A stretch of DNA of 64,000 nucleotides from Morchella semilibera (GCA_009192285.1 WBVU01000015.1:248001-312000); one strand, 5' to 3'; positions 23,758 through 35,842 are shown, counted from the stretch's first letter. Translations and numbers: made by a program. The notes: generated by a model not told the origin, from the letters alone.

Positions 23758-26700
23758 TTAGCGCTTATCGATATAGTCCCGGTTCTCGATCGTGACGCTC
23801 TTAGTCTATAGCAGCACTGTCAGCATCTCCCCAGTACATAGTAGAAGGCGGTAGTAGTAGTAGCGGTAGCAGCAGTAGTAGAAATGGAAAGAGTATCACC
23901 CACCATATGATTAACCTTGTACACGCCCACCAGCCTCGCCGCCAGCTCAAACATATTATTTCTCAAACTGATGACCACAAACTGCGCATTCTTCGTCCTC
24001 TCCTTGATATAGCTCGCCACAATCGACACATTCCTAAAGTCGAGCGCCGCATCAATCTCATCCATCACATACAGCGGCGTCGGCTTATAGTGGTGCAGCG
24101 CAAACACGAGCGCCAGCGAGCTCAGCGTCTTCTCCCCGCCACTTAGATTGCTGATGTTCTTCCAGCTCTTCTTCGGCGGCATCACGGAAAATAGGATACC
24201 CTCTGAGAAGGGATCGAGCGAGTCCACGAGCTCAAGCTCGGCGTTGCCCCCCATTGTGATCATCTGGTACATCTCCTTGAGACGTAAAGAGATCGCGCTG
24301 AAGCCCGCCATGAACTCCTCCAGCCGCCGCTTACGCAGATCGTCGAGGCGCGCCTTGACGGCGTCACGTGAGGCGACAGCAGTGTCGAGGTCTGCCGCGC
24401 GGGCGGCGTGTTCCTCAACACGCCGGCGGTATTCCTGAAGCACGGAGAGGTCGACAGACGTGTTCGCGAGCTTCTCCTCGAGGACCGCGATCTGCGCATT
24501 GAGCTGCTGCTTGTCGATGTCCGAGAGCTCGTCCGCGCTGTACACGGGGAGGTCCGTATCCTCGTCCATTGCGTCCTCGTCGGCAGCGGGGGCTGCCGCG
24601 CCTGTGAGCCCCGAAACGCTGTGCAGCGACAGCTTTTCCAATTCCTTCCGCCAGTGTGCGCTGCGCTTCTGGTTGTCGACTAGCACCTTGTGGTGCTCCT
24701 CGAGCTTGTTCTTCATCTCAATCTCTGCCGCCCTCGTCTTATTTAGCTCGTTCGTCTTTTCGTCGAGGTCGGCTTTTAGCGCTGACAGCTGCTCGCGCTT
24801 CTCCTCCAGGTATGCCGATGCCTCGTCGGCGCGCACAGAGCTCTCCTGGCACCTCAGTTGATGCCGCTTGATCTCGTCCTTGAGCGCGTCGAGCTCCGCA
24901 CCGATTGTGTCGAGCTCGCCCACCCCGCTCGTGTGTGCTTTCTCGGCCTTGGCGAGGCTCTTCTCGGCCTTGACGCGGGCGAGGTCTGCGGCGGCGACCT
25001 GCTCGTTGGCGAGCTCGAGCTGCTCGCGGATGCCGTCCACTTTGCCTTTTTGGGAGCGGAGCTGGATGCCCCCGACTTCCATAATGCGGTCCTGCAGCGC
25101 ACGGATCTCGGATTCGAGGCCGGCAGTTTCAGAGTTGAGGGCGGCGATCTCCGACTCGAGGGTGGAGACATGGGCCTCGAGCGTGCGGATGCGGCCGACG
25201 CTCTCGTCGACGTTGGATTTGCGGCCACGGAGGGTGAGCTCCTTGACACGCTTTTCGGCGTCGGCAAGGTGGCGCGCGGCGCTCTCGAGCTCGAGCTCGA
25301 TCTTGGAGATGGTGGTCTGAGTCTCGGGGATGCGTTCCTGGAGGTCGCGGAGGGTGGTGGCCAGCTCGCGCTGGGAGGCCTGGAACTCGGTGTAGGCGCG
25401 CTCTTGGGCGTCGCGGTCGACCTCGAGCTTGGTGACTTGGTCGCGGGTGGTCTCGGCGACGAGTTTTGAGGACATGCGGCCGCGGGAGACAACGGTGCCA
25501 CCACCAGTCATGGTGCCGGATTTGTCGATGAGTTGGCCGTTGAGGGTGACGACGCGCCAGCGCTGGGTAGCGCCGTAGGCAATGCGGTTAGCTTGCGCGA
25601 GGTCTTCGGCGACGAGGGTGTTCTGGAGGACGTTGTAGAAGGCAGGGGCGAAGGCGGGGGACTTGGGCTTGACGAGGTCGAAGAGGCGGGGGACGTTCTC
25701 GGGGGTAGCGATGCGGTCAAGAGAGCGGGTGGAGAGCTTATCAAGGCAGATGAAGTTTGCGCGGCCAAGGTTGTTCTTGCGGAGGTGGTCGATGGCCCCT
25801 TGGCCGGCTTCGACGGTGTCCACGACCATGTTGTCGAGTTGCGGGCAGGCGGTGGAGATGGCGACGTCGTAGCGGGCTTCGATGGTGCCGAGGTTGCCGA
25901 GACGCCCGTGGAAGCCTTCTATACGGCCTGATTCTTTGAGACGCATGAGGGCTGTCAGGACGTTTCCTTGAGTCTGGGTAGCGGCAAGGGAGGCCCTAGC
26001 TTCATCGGCCTTCTGGCGAGCGCTAGAAAGGTTGTTGAGAAGAGGAGCCTCTTTCGCTGCCATAGACTGGATAGAAGCCTCGACTTTCGCAGCCTCTTTC
26101 TCCAGCTTTCCAAGCTCCCTACGGCACTCCTTAAGCTCCTGTTCCTTCGTAGCACGGGCATTCTGGATAGCGGTAATCTTTGCGCGGGCCTCCTCCAGGG
26201 CGTTGTTGGAGGCATTGGCCTTCTCGTGCAGGATATCAAGTTCGGATTGGGCAACGGCGATGGCGGACTGCTTCTCGTTGATCTTCTCCTTCCATGGCTC
26301 GAGCGACTTTTGTTTGGCGGCGATCTGGTCAGAGAAGCCTTGGGTCTTCTCCTTGAGGTTGTCGCGGATGCGTTCGAGCTCGGCTTCTTGCACAGCGAGA
26401 TTCTTCTCATGAGAGGTGATCTCGGCGCTATGGCGGGCAATGTCGGATGTGTGTTTTTCGATCATGGAGGTGGCTTCAGAGGCGGCGAGTTTGTTCTGTG
26501 GTTGTTAGAATGGTTGGGGCTAATTGGGGTCAATGATAGTTTGGGGGGATATATACCGTCTGGATAGACTTCTGGAGTTTCTTCTGCTTCTGCGTGAGGA
26601 ACTTTTCCTTCTCCTGGAATTTGACATTCTCTTTGTCATTACGACTCATTTCCTTCATGATTGCCTTCGTAGCCTCCTCAACTTCCTACAGCCCCAACCC

Positions 26701-28649
26701 ATAATTAGTAAACAAGAACCTCCCCCAAACCCAAGACCTCAAATAAATACATACCTCAACCTCCTTTGCCCCCTCCTTATACTTCCTTTCCAACCTCTTA
26801 ATCCCCTCCTCGCTGCCCCCCCGCTTCTCCAACTCCTCGTCGAGCATCGCCTGTAGCTGCGCCACCACGCCACCCGTGACAGCGACATTGTCCTCGCATT
26901 CCTTGACATGGACCTGGTAGACCGCGTTCTTCTTGAGCGCCAGGTCGTTCTCGTTCTTTAGATACTCGAGCGCAATATCCTTGCGCTCCTCAAGTGCCAT
27001 CTTCTCCTTCTCCACGTGCGCAACGCGCGTGTTCTTCTCTACGCAGACTTCGTTGAGCTCCTCGGCTTGCCCGGCGCTCTCCTCGATGGGCGCTTTGTAC
27101 TTGCTCGTGCCGATGATGTCCTCGAGGTACTCGAGGAGGCCATCATCGCTACCTGGAGCAGCCTTAGGCTTCATCTGCGCGATGCTCTCGACCTCGCCCT
27201 GCAGAATGAGGAAGCGCTTATGGTCCAGATCGATTCCGCGAGCTCTTAGGAGTGTTGTGACAGCCGTGAAGTCGGAGGGGTTGTTGTCAATGTAGTACTT
27301 GCTACTGTTGTTCTTGAATGCGCGGCGGGAGACGACCAGTGTGCTACCGGGGATGGGCGTAGGGTCGCCGCCATTAGCGTTATCGAGGACCTCGTGGAAG
27401 TGTACTTGGACCTCGCAGTGGTCGAGGTTGGGGAAGGCAGCGCTGTTGTGGATCAGGGCACTGATCTTGCCTTGGCGCATTTTGGAGGCACGGAAGCCGA
27501 AGACGAAGAGGAGGGAGTCGATGACGTTGGATTTGCCAGAGCCGTTAGGGCCGACGACGGAGGAGAAGGACTAGGTTAGGGGGTTAGTATGTTCGAGTGA
27601 TGGGCTGTGATGGGGGAACTTACGGCGTGGAAAGGACCAACTTCTTGCCGGCCGGCGTAGGACTTGAAGTTGATGAGCACCAAATGCGTGATTACTAGCC
27701 GCGGCTTCGGGCCCGCAAGCTCCTCGGCAAGCTGCTGCTCAAACAGCGTGTTTGTGCGGTTCTTGACCACGAGGGGTGCCTGTGTTCCCCCAGCCATTGA
27801 GTCTCTCGACCCTGGGCGTGGTGTCAGTATCGCTATCGGCGATCCCTTCCTTGGCGACGGCGATGATTTGAGTTCCGCGATAATCGTGCGAAGCGGTGTT
27901 TGCGGCGGTCCTGGCGTTCCAGCTCGTGAGCGTTGCCCGGGCGTAGGTGCAGGAGTGACGGAATGTGAGCGGTTATGAGATGGTGTCTGCGGTGGTGCTG
28001 TCGACTGCCGTGATTGTGGGACTGGCGTGGTTTGTCTCGACTGTCCGGGGGCAGGCGTTGCATGTCGAGACTGTGGGACTGGCGTTGCATGCCGCGACTG
28101 CGGGACTGGAGTTGTCTGTCGAGACTGCGGCGTCGGGGACTGCGGTTGTAGCTGCGGCTGCGGTTGCGGCTGTCGGGCCCTAGGCGTCACCTCCTCCTCG
28201 TCCGCATCAACATCCATCTTCGGCGGGGTCTCCGGCGCCGGTGTGACCTCCACCACTGGCGCCTCCACCACTGGCGCCTCCGACCCGCTACGCGCTGCAG
28301 GCGCCTTCCGTCTCGTCCCCCGCGCAGCACGTGTCTTCCTTGCTGGCGGCGCCACAGACGAAGAGGTCTCCTCCCCTGCCTCCTCCTCTAGATCCTCAGT
28401 CTTCCGGGCCTTCACGCGTCGGGTTGCTCTGGGTTTTGCTGTAGGTGCCGCACCACCACTACTACTCGCGGCAGCACTGACACGCCGGGATTTACGTTTC
28501 GGCGGGGTCTGCTCTTCGAACTCGTCGTCTTCTTCGTGTTTCACGGCGGAGCCAGGGACGGTTTCATCGTCTTCGTTGTCAGAGTCGATGATTTTTCGAC
28601 GGGAGGCAGCGGCACGGCGGGTTGGCCGCGAGGGGGTAGTGGTAGACAT
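23758..28649 (-). CDS. SMC4: Condensin subunit SMC4
   Basis: SMC4 (S. pombe Cut3), one of the two ATPase arms of condensin, compacts and resolves mitotic chromosomes in the nucleus. Five exons, 27624-28649, 26755-27570, 26557-26685, 23904-26495 and 23758-23805, join in phase 0 to 1536 residues. An unusually long N-terminal extension (about 300 residues) has a QSRxxTPVP minisatellite. The head starts RLVITHLVLINFKSYAGRQE, with Walker A SVVGPNGSGKSNVID at about 349 split from it by intron 1. Long coiled coils flank the hinge (GRLGNLGTIEARYDVAIS, with the hinge glycines LIDKSGTMTGGG). The C-terminal head has the ABC signature NISNLSGGEKTLSSLALVFA (about 1440) and Walker B LYVMDEIDAALD. The last 48-nt exon encodes TKSVTIENRDYIDKR. 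All catalytic motifs are intact. Confidence 0.97.
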
Positions 28650-29761
28650 GGAGGGAGCAGAAGGGGGGGGAGCGGGGGAGCGGGGACGCTTCCTCTTCGG
28701 CGTGGTGGGCGGGGATGGTGGGGTGTTGGATTGGGCTGGGGGTTAGAGGTTGGGGGGAGCTCTAGCTAGATCTAGATCTTGTGAATATGGGTATGAATGG
28801 GATGGGTATGGTATATCGAGTGAGGGGATGTGATTGGCGTTGTAGGTATATATAGCTATATAGCGGGTGATGAGCCGTGATGGTGCCTGAAGACGAGAGC
28901 GAAGACGAAGGGGGGGTGGGAGGGGGTATCTTCTCTCTCTCTCTGTCGATGTCTCTTCTTGCTCTTTTTCTTCTGTGGTGTTTCTCGACTGATTGGCTGA
29001 TTGATTGATGAGTTGATGGAGGTTGATGGTTCTTGTCTCTTCTCTTGTCTGGTGGGGCGTGTTTAGTTTTTAGTGCGATGGCTGGCGAAAGAGAACACGG
29101 GGGCCTTGGCAGAGAGCCGCATGAATCCCTGCCTACGCCGCTAGAGTGATCACGTGAGGGCGTGTTGGTGGTGCACAAACGCTTTTCCTGTTGCAGTGAT
29201 CATTTCCAGCTAAAGTCACTGAATATCACTCGCACTTGTGGAGACTAGAGCGCTTAAGGAAGGTGGGGTCAGTGCAGTCGTATTCATCTTCTAGTCTAAT
29301 CGGCCGGCGTCTTCTTCTCTATCTACCATCACCAATACCCCCAGGCCATATACATGTAAGTAGTCCGCATCCACCATCACTAGTTACTCTACGACTAGGC
29401 CCGGTGCCCATGGAGACGCACTGGGCTTTCAGTGGTGTCGCTGCTAGCTGTTTAGAGGGCGCCGGGGCTGCGAGGATTCCTTTAGCTTTACTACTTGGGA
29501 TACTAACTACTGCATGATAGCTATAGCTAAAGCTAGGATATGCATTTATATATGCAGTATTGAGGGTGTTGGAAAGATCGCCTCGTAAAGTCTAATTCGG
29601 CCCCGGACATACTCCGTATTCTAGGTATAGACTACATACACATATCTAATTGGTATCTTTGTAAATTCCATACTAACGTATACGTATACATATCCCCTAT
29701 GCCACAGTTGGCTCTCTCCTCTCGCTTCCAGTATAATAGGGGATTGGGCTTATCGAAACTA

Positions 29762-29975
29762 CTAGGGCCCGTTTGGCGGCGACACAACATCATGACATTG
29801 AACCATTTTCGATGCCATTTCACAACTGCTAAAAAAAATCAAATACCACGATTTACATTTTTGGATCGGACCCAAACTTTTGAACTGTGGCAACCATATC
29901 TCCGTTGCGGCCATTTCATCCAACATAAAAAGTGTTCTATCACCCTGGCCTCTTGGTTTGCCGAACGGACCCTAG
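29762..29975. mobile_element. MITE-like element with 16-bp terminal inverted repeats
   Basis: The left end (29762-29777) reads CTAGGGCCCGTTTGGC and the right end (29960-29975), read on the other strand, reads CTAGGGTCCGTTCGGC: 14 of 16 positions match. The 214-bp unit has no coding capacity. The end sequence resembles GGGCCCGTTTGG ends common in fungal and plant DNA-transposon MITEs. The target duplication is ambiguous: TA if the repeat starts at GGG. The superfamily cannot be fixed from one copy. Confidence 0.55.
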
Positions 29976-30326
29976 ATACTTTGCATAAGTGTAGTTAGTC
30001 TGTCCCAATATATCTTGACAGGCATATTTATATCATGTAAGTTTATAGAGTACTTTGGGATAAGTTGGTAGTGTGGTGTCTTTCCATTTATCCCTACCCC
30101 CAAAGTACACATATAGTATATCCACTACGCGGGAATATGTCGCATTGGACAGACACATCTTCTATATACATGTTACTGAAGTACATACATGTATATGTAC
30201 TTACATGTGTCTAATCCGACCTCCAGGGCCATGTAGATCTGTACATGTATATGTGGTCTCTGTCCCATGGCCAGTACTCTGTCCACTCCGTCCCAAAAGA
30301 CCACACCCCCCACCCCTCGCCCACTA

Positions 30327-30480
30327 TATAAACCCCTCTCATCCCCCGCCCTCATTAAAACCCCCCACGCCTAACTCCAGTGCTCATGCAGACTGGGTTT
30401 GGGACAGCGCGCTTTCTCCCCCCTTATACTCATTTTACGAGTGCGGGGGGAGGCGCTGTTGCCAAGGCACTAGACTGCCT
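30327..30480 (+). repeat. Degenerate dispersed repeat, copy A
   Basis: Begins with TATAAACCC (30327-30335), then a C-rich stretch, then TGCTCATGCAGACTGGG (30381-30397). A CCCCCC...GGGGGG pair able to form a hairpin follows (about 30417-30453). The same order recurs in copy C near 33046-33200, and the first two parts in copy B near 30674-30750. Confidence 0.4.
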
Positions 30481-30673
30481 TGGGGCGTATAATTCTTGTT
30501 TCTCATAGCTCTTCGAGATCATAGTCTGGGTGACCCTATGATAGGTACCGAGGCTGTGAAGATGCTCTGGGGTTTGGTGGTATGGAGGAGAGGACTGCGG
30601 AGTGAGCTTGTATGACTCTGATCGATTACGAGATAAGGGCCCCTACTAGTACTTACATCATCACTTACCCCTC

Positions 30674-30750
30674 TATAAACCCATCTCATGGACCTCCATG
30701 CCATTCCACGAGGATATTCAGCGCCAAAGCTCGGTGATTACGCAGACCGG
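30674..30750 (+). repeat. Degenerate dispersed repeat, copy B (partial)
   Basis: TATAAACCC at 30674-30682 followed 68 bases later by GATTACGCAGACCGG. It lacks the GC hairpin part seen in copies A and C. Confidence 0.35.
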
Positions 30751-31629
30751 AAAAATCTAAACAATAAGACGATAACGACAACAATATAAGACGATAGAAA
30801 TAACATTAGGAATTAGCGATAAATCCACGGCCCGGTACATGCTCGCGCAGACCAGGTTTTCGACGGTGCAAACGTTTTAAAGGGTAGTCTGAGGGTCGTA
30901 TAAGTTTAATCGTTGATTCCAAGAGGTGGGGAGGGAGAGAATTTCGATTGTATGTATCGTATACGGACGGGACCGATTTTGTTGTTGGCCGACCTGACCA
31001 CAGTACGATAGAGGTCGTGTCTTATATACCATAAAATCTGGCATACTGTGTCATCCGGAGTAATGACCGCATATCCCCCTAGGCTCGGAAGCGACGTGCA
31101 TTGCAACAGGGAATTTAGGCCCTCGGCCGAGCGAGGTAATGTGGTTCTGATCTAGCTATGATGATCGTGAGGGTCATGCGCATATGTGGGGCCTCGGAGA
31201 CTCCAGTTTTTTGGCCCGCAGCGACATAACCCATATATAATAATATTTTCATTAGTGTGGTTGGTTTCTGTAATTTTTTTTTGTGATATCTCGAGATCTC
31301 TCTTTACTAAACACCACATGTAATTATAAGGATACTCACGGCGCGACTGGTTTGGTACGTTTGGTGCGTGGTTCATGATATTGGGTGTGCTTTAGTCGAG
31401 CGTACATAAATACATGTACATACCAGGGTTACCACCTCGCCTCAAGCAGGTTATCCCCCCTCCGCCCCCCCAATCCCATTCCTGCCAGTTAGACATTTCA
31501 TTGCCCTGAAATTAATGATGTAAACAAACAAACAAACAAAAAACCTTTCATTGCCTTTGATGCGTTGCCGAAGGAGATCTTTCCACAAATGGGGGGCTCA
31601 TAAACTACAACGACACAAAAAAAAGCATC

Positions 31630-31705
31630 GTGGCGTGGCCTAGTGGTAATACACTGGGCTTCGTCATATGACCACGACAGGTTCAAATCCTGGTGGGAGC
31701 AGTGA
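31630..31705 (+). repeat. tRNA-like sequence, possible SINE head or tRNA relic
   Basis: An A-box-like TGGCCTAGTGG (31636-31646) and a perfect B-box GGTTCAAATCC (31680-31690) are 44 bases apart, as in tRNA genes. The T arm folds (CAGG/CCTG around TTCAAAT). The acceptor, D and anticodon stems do not pair properly, so this is not a working tRNA. A tRNA-derived SINE head or a decayed tRNA gene is likely. Confidence 0.45.
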
Positions 31706-33045
31706 TGAGAAAGCCCAATATGGTAGCGACGCTCTTGAGGGATGACTACTTCTTCACGTAAGTCTTTTGTTGCCGGCTTTTTTTATCATTTAAAGACAAA
31801 TCCTCTCTCCACGGTACGTGGTTGCGGGGCGCAAAAGGATGTAATCTAGTACATAGTAGATAGTAGATACATGTATGTATGTATGTACAATTGGAGAGGG
31901 AGATGGCATTTCGGTCAACCATTCTACCACCGCCATGTGCGTCGTTACAAGCGCCGCCAGCTTGAAAGCACATACAACCCACCATAACAGACATTGCCTA
32001 CTCCACTAGTCTATAGCTACTCAACCATCATTTGCGAAGAAGCACACCTCTCATAGCTGGCCGCCGGCATCGATCTGGTTCTCGGTCTCTCGCTAGAATT
32101 AACTCACCCAAACCGCCCAACCACGCGGCGCCGAACTAGCTGGCTGGTACGTACGGCGTCAGTTTTATTTATGGTATGGTTCAGGAACTCCTCAACTATA
32201 ATAGATCTATGTACACCTTTGTTAGAGGCAATGGCCGCTGTGTATAGCACTCTAGCAGACTTTGACGCTCCCGTGGTTTTTACGGCTTTTTGGACCTGTA
32301 ATACTGTCCCTTCTGATCTGGAGGTGTGGGTTTGGTTATGTCCCCCAGAGTTAACTAAATGTAGGTGTATACAGGGCCGACTAATTCGGCGCTGGCGGGG
32401 CGGGTATACGTCGTCGGGGCTGAGGATTTGCAATATAGCCAAACACTAGCATGAAGGAGAATATCGAACCGCCAACTATAGCGCCCGCTACTACAAATGC
32501 GGGTACCCAACACGACAGCCTAGATATACCGTGCATGTATCTAGTAAGTGTAACGTACCATATTGGCCTTTGCTACTGCAGATTGCTGCCCCGCTCTATA
32601 AGAAACGTATCTAGACAAGTACTAGTAGTAGAGTTTAACGTTTGGGTAAGTACATGTACTTCGTACATATTACCACGGGTACTACGTGGGATAGTTAGGA
32701 TATCATGAGGTGGCTTGAGGGAAGGTCTATGATCGGTGGCCTGAGAGACTAAGGTGTTGTGTGGAATAGACGTCGGCGTCCGTCTCATACAGCTCTGGCT
32801 AAGTTCGCTCCTAGCCCTCCTATCGGTACATGTGGGTACGAGACTAAGCTCGAGCATGTACAAATATGAAGTATGAGCATATCTTTCCCCCACCCCACCA
32901 TCAACCATGACACCTTCCAGGCGGCCACAGCACCTGACCTTAACCAGCAACGTAGCTGTAGCTGTAACTCTGTCCCCTACCCACCCCGCCTCGATGGCAG
33001 CATCCCGAAAGGCCACATCCGTACTATGCCCACCTCTGACCTCCA

Positions 33046-33200
33046 TATAAACCCACCCCACCCCCCCTCCATCCTGCTGATCCCCGCTAAACATACAAAA
33101 GCGATAACACTTGGTGCTCACGTACGCAGACCAGGTTGGAGGCGGCATGCCTGCCCCCCTATTATACCCTTGTTCGGGGGAGTGGGCGTTGCTGCTGCGA
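33046..33200 (+). repeat. Degenerate dispersed repeat, copy C
   Basis: TATAAACCC at 33046-33054, then GTGCTCACGTACGCAGACC ending at 33132, then CCCCCCTATTATACCC and GGGGGAGTGGGCGTTGCTG. It parallels copy A in order and spacing. Confidence 0.4.
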
Positions 33201-34954
33201 CGCATGGATTGCACAATTTCTGATTTCTTTCCTATGGCTCGTGGAGTTTCGTTGTGGCTTGGGTGGCCCTATAATAGAAGTTTACTGACCGTCTAATGTG
33301 TGCTGGAAATCTGAGGTTGCGCTGGTTTCTCTAAACCCTTGGCCTCTTGTTGGGGAGCTTTTAGGGCTTTGAAGTGTAATACCGGGATTCTCCTTCGCTG
33401 CATGGGTCAAAGCCACAGTGATGCAGCGCTGGGGAGGATCGAGTATAATAAGTTACTTATCCTAGGGTTTTAATTGCCATTATATTATAGATTCTCGAAT
33501 TCAGGTTGGGGCTCTAGGTTTGAGTGACCAACTTTCAAATAATGAAGAGAAGCTCTAGGAGGGTTTACGATGGATTTACTTGCTGTGGTCGAAAGTACAT
33601 ACAGAGTCTGGTATCATTATTGCAAAAGTTGACCCGATAGCCCCATTATATTAGCCCTTAAAAGGAAAAACGCTCCTAGCTACACCGCTTCTTCACTGCA
33701 GCTCCTCCTTCATAGCCCCTCAACCCATGGCCATGCCGTAGTCCTTCTCCCCAGCCCCCATAACCGTCTCCATAACCCTACCCGCTTCTGCCGCCATCCC
33801 CGCCTTATAACCACATGTAGATCCCCTATCGACTCCCCGTAGCTACCCTCCCCCTTTTCCCCGCAGCCGCCCCTCTTGACCCGGTGGCCGGGCAGCAAGA
33901 CCCCCGAGCTCACAGCCCACCACCTACGGCGGAAGAAAGAGCTTGCTGCCACCCTCCCTCGTAGCGCCATCTGCCCAGCAATCGTGACTCTCCGCTTTAA
34001 AATCATGCACTATCACTCGTCACACACCCCGTAGAGAGGCTGTCCCACCTTTTCCGCCACGAGTGTAATTATCCGTTTCTTGGGCCCTGAGAGATCGCCG
34101 GGGGCCCGAGGGGGGTAAGATAGTTGTGCTTTGTGGCCCTTGTAGGGTGAGCTGTCTATGGACACAGAACTGGCACATTCCCTTCATGGACCACACCAGA
34201 GGGCCGAGTGAGAGGTTGTGAGCCAAGACTTTGGTGATACTGTATCTCTGAGTGGTCTTGAGCAGCCCGAGAGTGGGGTTTAAAACTCATGGAAAACACT
34301 AGAGGTTTTGCCTATGCATGTGGAGTGTAAATTTATATTTATATCAATATCCGAGATCTCTAGGCCCTACTGCTAAAGCTAATATTCAGGGTTTCCCCAA
34401 TTCTTGCATTTTACGGTCTTGGATACCCTTAAGGCTCGGAAGAATACATTCCGATGGAGGTATTGTAGGTGAATAACTAAGGGTTGAGTGAGGGGTGTCA
34501 TCACAGATTATCACTCGAAAGTACTGACATGTCGAGATTATTGTTGCGAGCCGGGGAAAATATATCCTCCCTGTAATAATTGTGGCAAGGTCTAGACCAC
34601 TCTTATATTACGTCATTACTGTTGTTTGCCAAGGCTATTATTGTTATAAAGGGGCTATTAGATTCCCTCCTGTGTTGCCATAATATATCACAAGAATTAT
34701 ATTCGCTGCCAGAGTCAATATCACGAACATGACACAATGTTTTTCAAGTCCTCACCTTGCGTATCCGGTATCAAGTATCATCTACGGCCGCCAGCAGTTC
34801 ATGATGAAAAATAGCTAGACAAGCACATTCAAGATACTCTGTCCAACATCCACTCCCATAAATTTGCCCACCGGGCCCACTAACCACACTAGAAGGATAT
34901 CACACAGCACCTCAAGAAACTCAACATACCTCAACTAGACTACCACAATTAGCC

Positions 34955-35842
34955 ATGGAAGCAGCAGAACCGCCCGCCCAGCGCCCGCCCGCACGCTCTC
35001 TCGAGACACTCATGATCTACATCCGCCTTCTCCGCGGATTCCACCTTACCGGCCACTTCCCGCCCCCGACCTCTCGTATTTTCAGGATTCCACCAGTCCT
35101 GGTGTGCGAGATAATCACAGGCACAAGCTTCCCCGACCTCGTGGTTCTTGCCAACAAGGTTGTCAATGACAATGCCTTCGCAGGCTTGCGCGAGCGGCAC
35201 CCAAATACCCTCGCGCACCATTTCTGCATTGCCCTCTTTGGCCAGACGCAGTTATCGGCCGTCTGCACCTTCATACAAACCCTACTCGCACCCTATCGGT
35301 ACAACGACGTGCCCCGGGTCCCCACCCTCCCCGACATCAAGACCATGGCACGGCTGCGCAAGGCGCTGGACGCCGTCGTGCCCCTGTACATGGAGCGTGC
35401 CAGGATGGAAATGTCTGTGGCATGGAGGGAGGCATACCCGGGTGCGACGGGAGAGCCTGTCTTTGAGATGGGGGAAGACGAGGCGGCGGTGGGGAATATC
35501 GAGAGGGCGTTCCTACGCATGTGGACAATTGGGCAGATCTTTTCACGGAGCAGGGTGGATATGTTTAGGCTAAGGAACCGAGCGATGCCGCATAGGTATG
35601 ATCAGGGGAACCAGGACTTATTTTGGGAGTTTATGGAGCGGATACCTCCGGGTGAGGTGGACATTCTAAGGGGATGCACTGCGAGGTTGAATATGGAGGA
35701 GTCGTGGTTGGCCTATGTATTGGGGGAACAAGAAAATGTTTCGGTGGAAAATCCGTCACAGACCAGAAGAGTTGCAAGAAATATAAGGGACCTGTTGTTT
35801 TGGAGCTATGATTTTGGGCCGGATGCGGTTGTGCTGGAGTAA
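34955..35842 (+). CDS. Hypothetical protein, possibly F-box-like
   Basis: A single-exon 295-residue frame starting MEAAEPPAQRPPARSLETLM and ending PDAVVLE at the TAA. I do not recognise the family. Residues 45-75 (FRIPPVLVCEIITGTSF, then PDLVVLANKVVNDNAFAGL) have the spacing of a weak F-box (LPxExxxxIxxxLxxxDLxxLxxxC), followed by a long helical region. This is common in fungal F-box-like proteins of unknown substrate but the resemblance is only suggestive. The middle (KTMARLRKALDAVVPLYMER) and C-terminus (NIRDLLFWSYDFGPDAVV) look folded, not low-complexity. The gene converges on prefoldin subunit 3 with 207 bases between stops. It borders the gene-free block and may be lineage-specific. Codon use is like a normal gene. 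Confidence 0.72.
   Translation: MEAAEPPAQRPPARSLETLMIYIRLLRGFHLTGHFPPPTSRIFRIPPVLVCEIITGTSFPDLVVLANKVVNDNAFAGLRERHPNTLAHHFCIALFGQTQLSAVCTFIQTLLAPYRYNDVPRVPTLPDIKTMARLRKALDAVVPLYMERARMEMSVAWREAYPGATGEPVFEMGEDEAAVGNIERAFLRMWTIGQIFSRSRVDMFRLRNRAMPHRYDQGNQDLFWEFMERIPPGEVDILRGCTARLNMEESWLAYVLGEQENVSVENPSQTRRVARNIRDLLFWSYDFGPDAVVLE

Larger units (their letters stand above)
28650..34954. other. 6.3 kb gene-free block with small repeats
   Basis: No gene can be supported over 6.3 kb. Contents I can identify: SMC4 promoter and 5' leader (28650-29200); a MITE-like element (29762-29975); three degenerate repeats with a TATAAACCC box followed by GCAGAC (about 30327-30393, 30674-30747 and 33046-33131); a tRNA-like stretch (31630-31705); and six TACATGTA palindromes (29351, 30186, 30242, 31411, 31868, 32651). 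A 210-codon frame at 32573-33205 (-) overlaps a repeat copy and has no recognisable domain. The region looks like decayed small transposable elements. Confidence 0.6.

Noticed and set aside
24858-25469. Long plus-strand frame antisense to SMC4
   Set aside because: A mirror of GC3-rich coiled-coil codons; Leu/Gly/Asp-rich with no domain. The SMC4 frame fully explains the sequence.
32573-33205. 210-codon open frame on the minus strand in the gene-free block
   Set aside because: No domain, biased composition, overlaps a degenerate repeat copy, and no supportive splice or promoter features.
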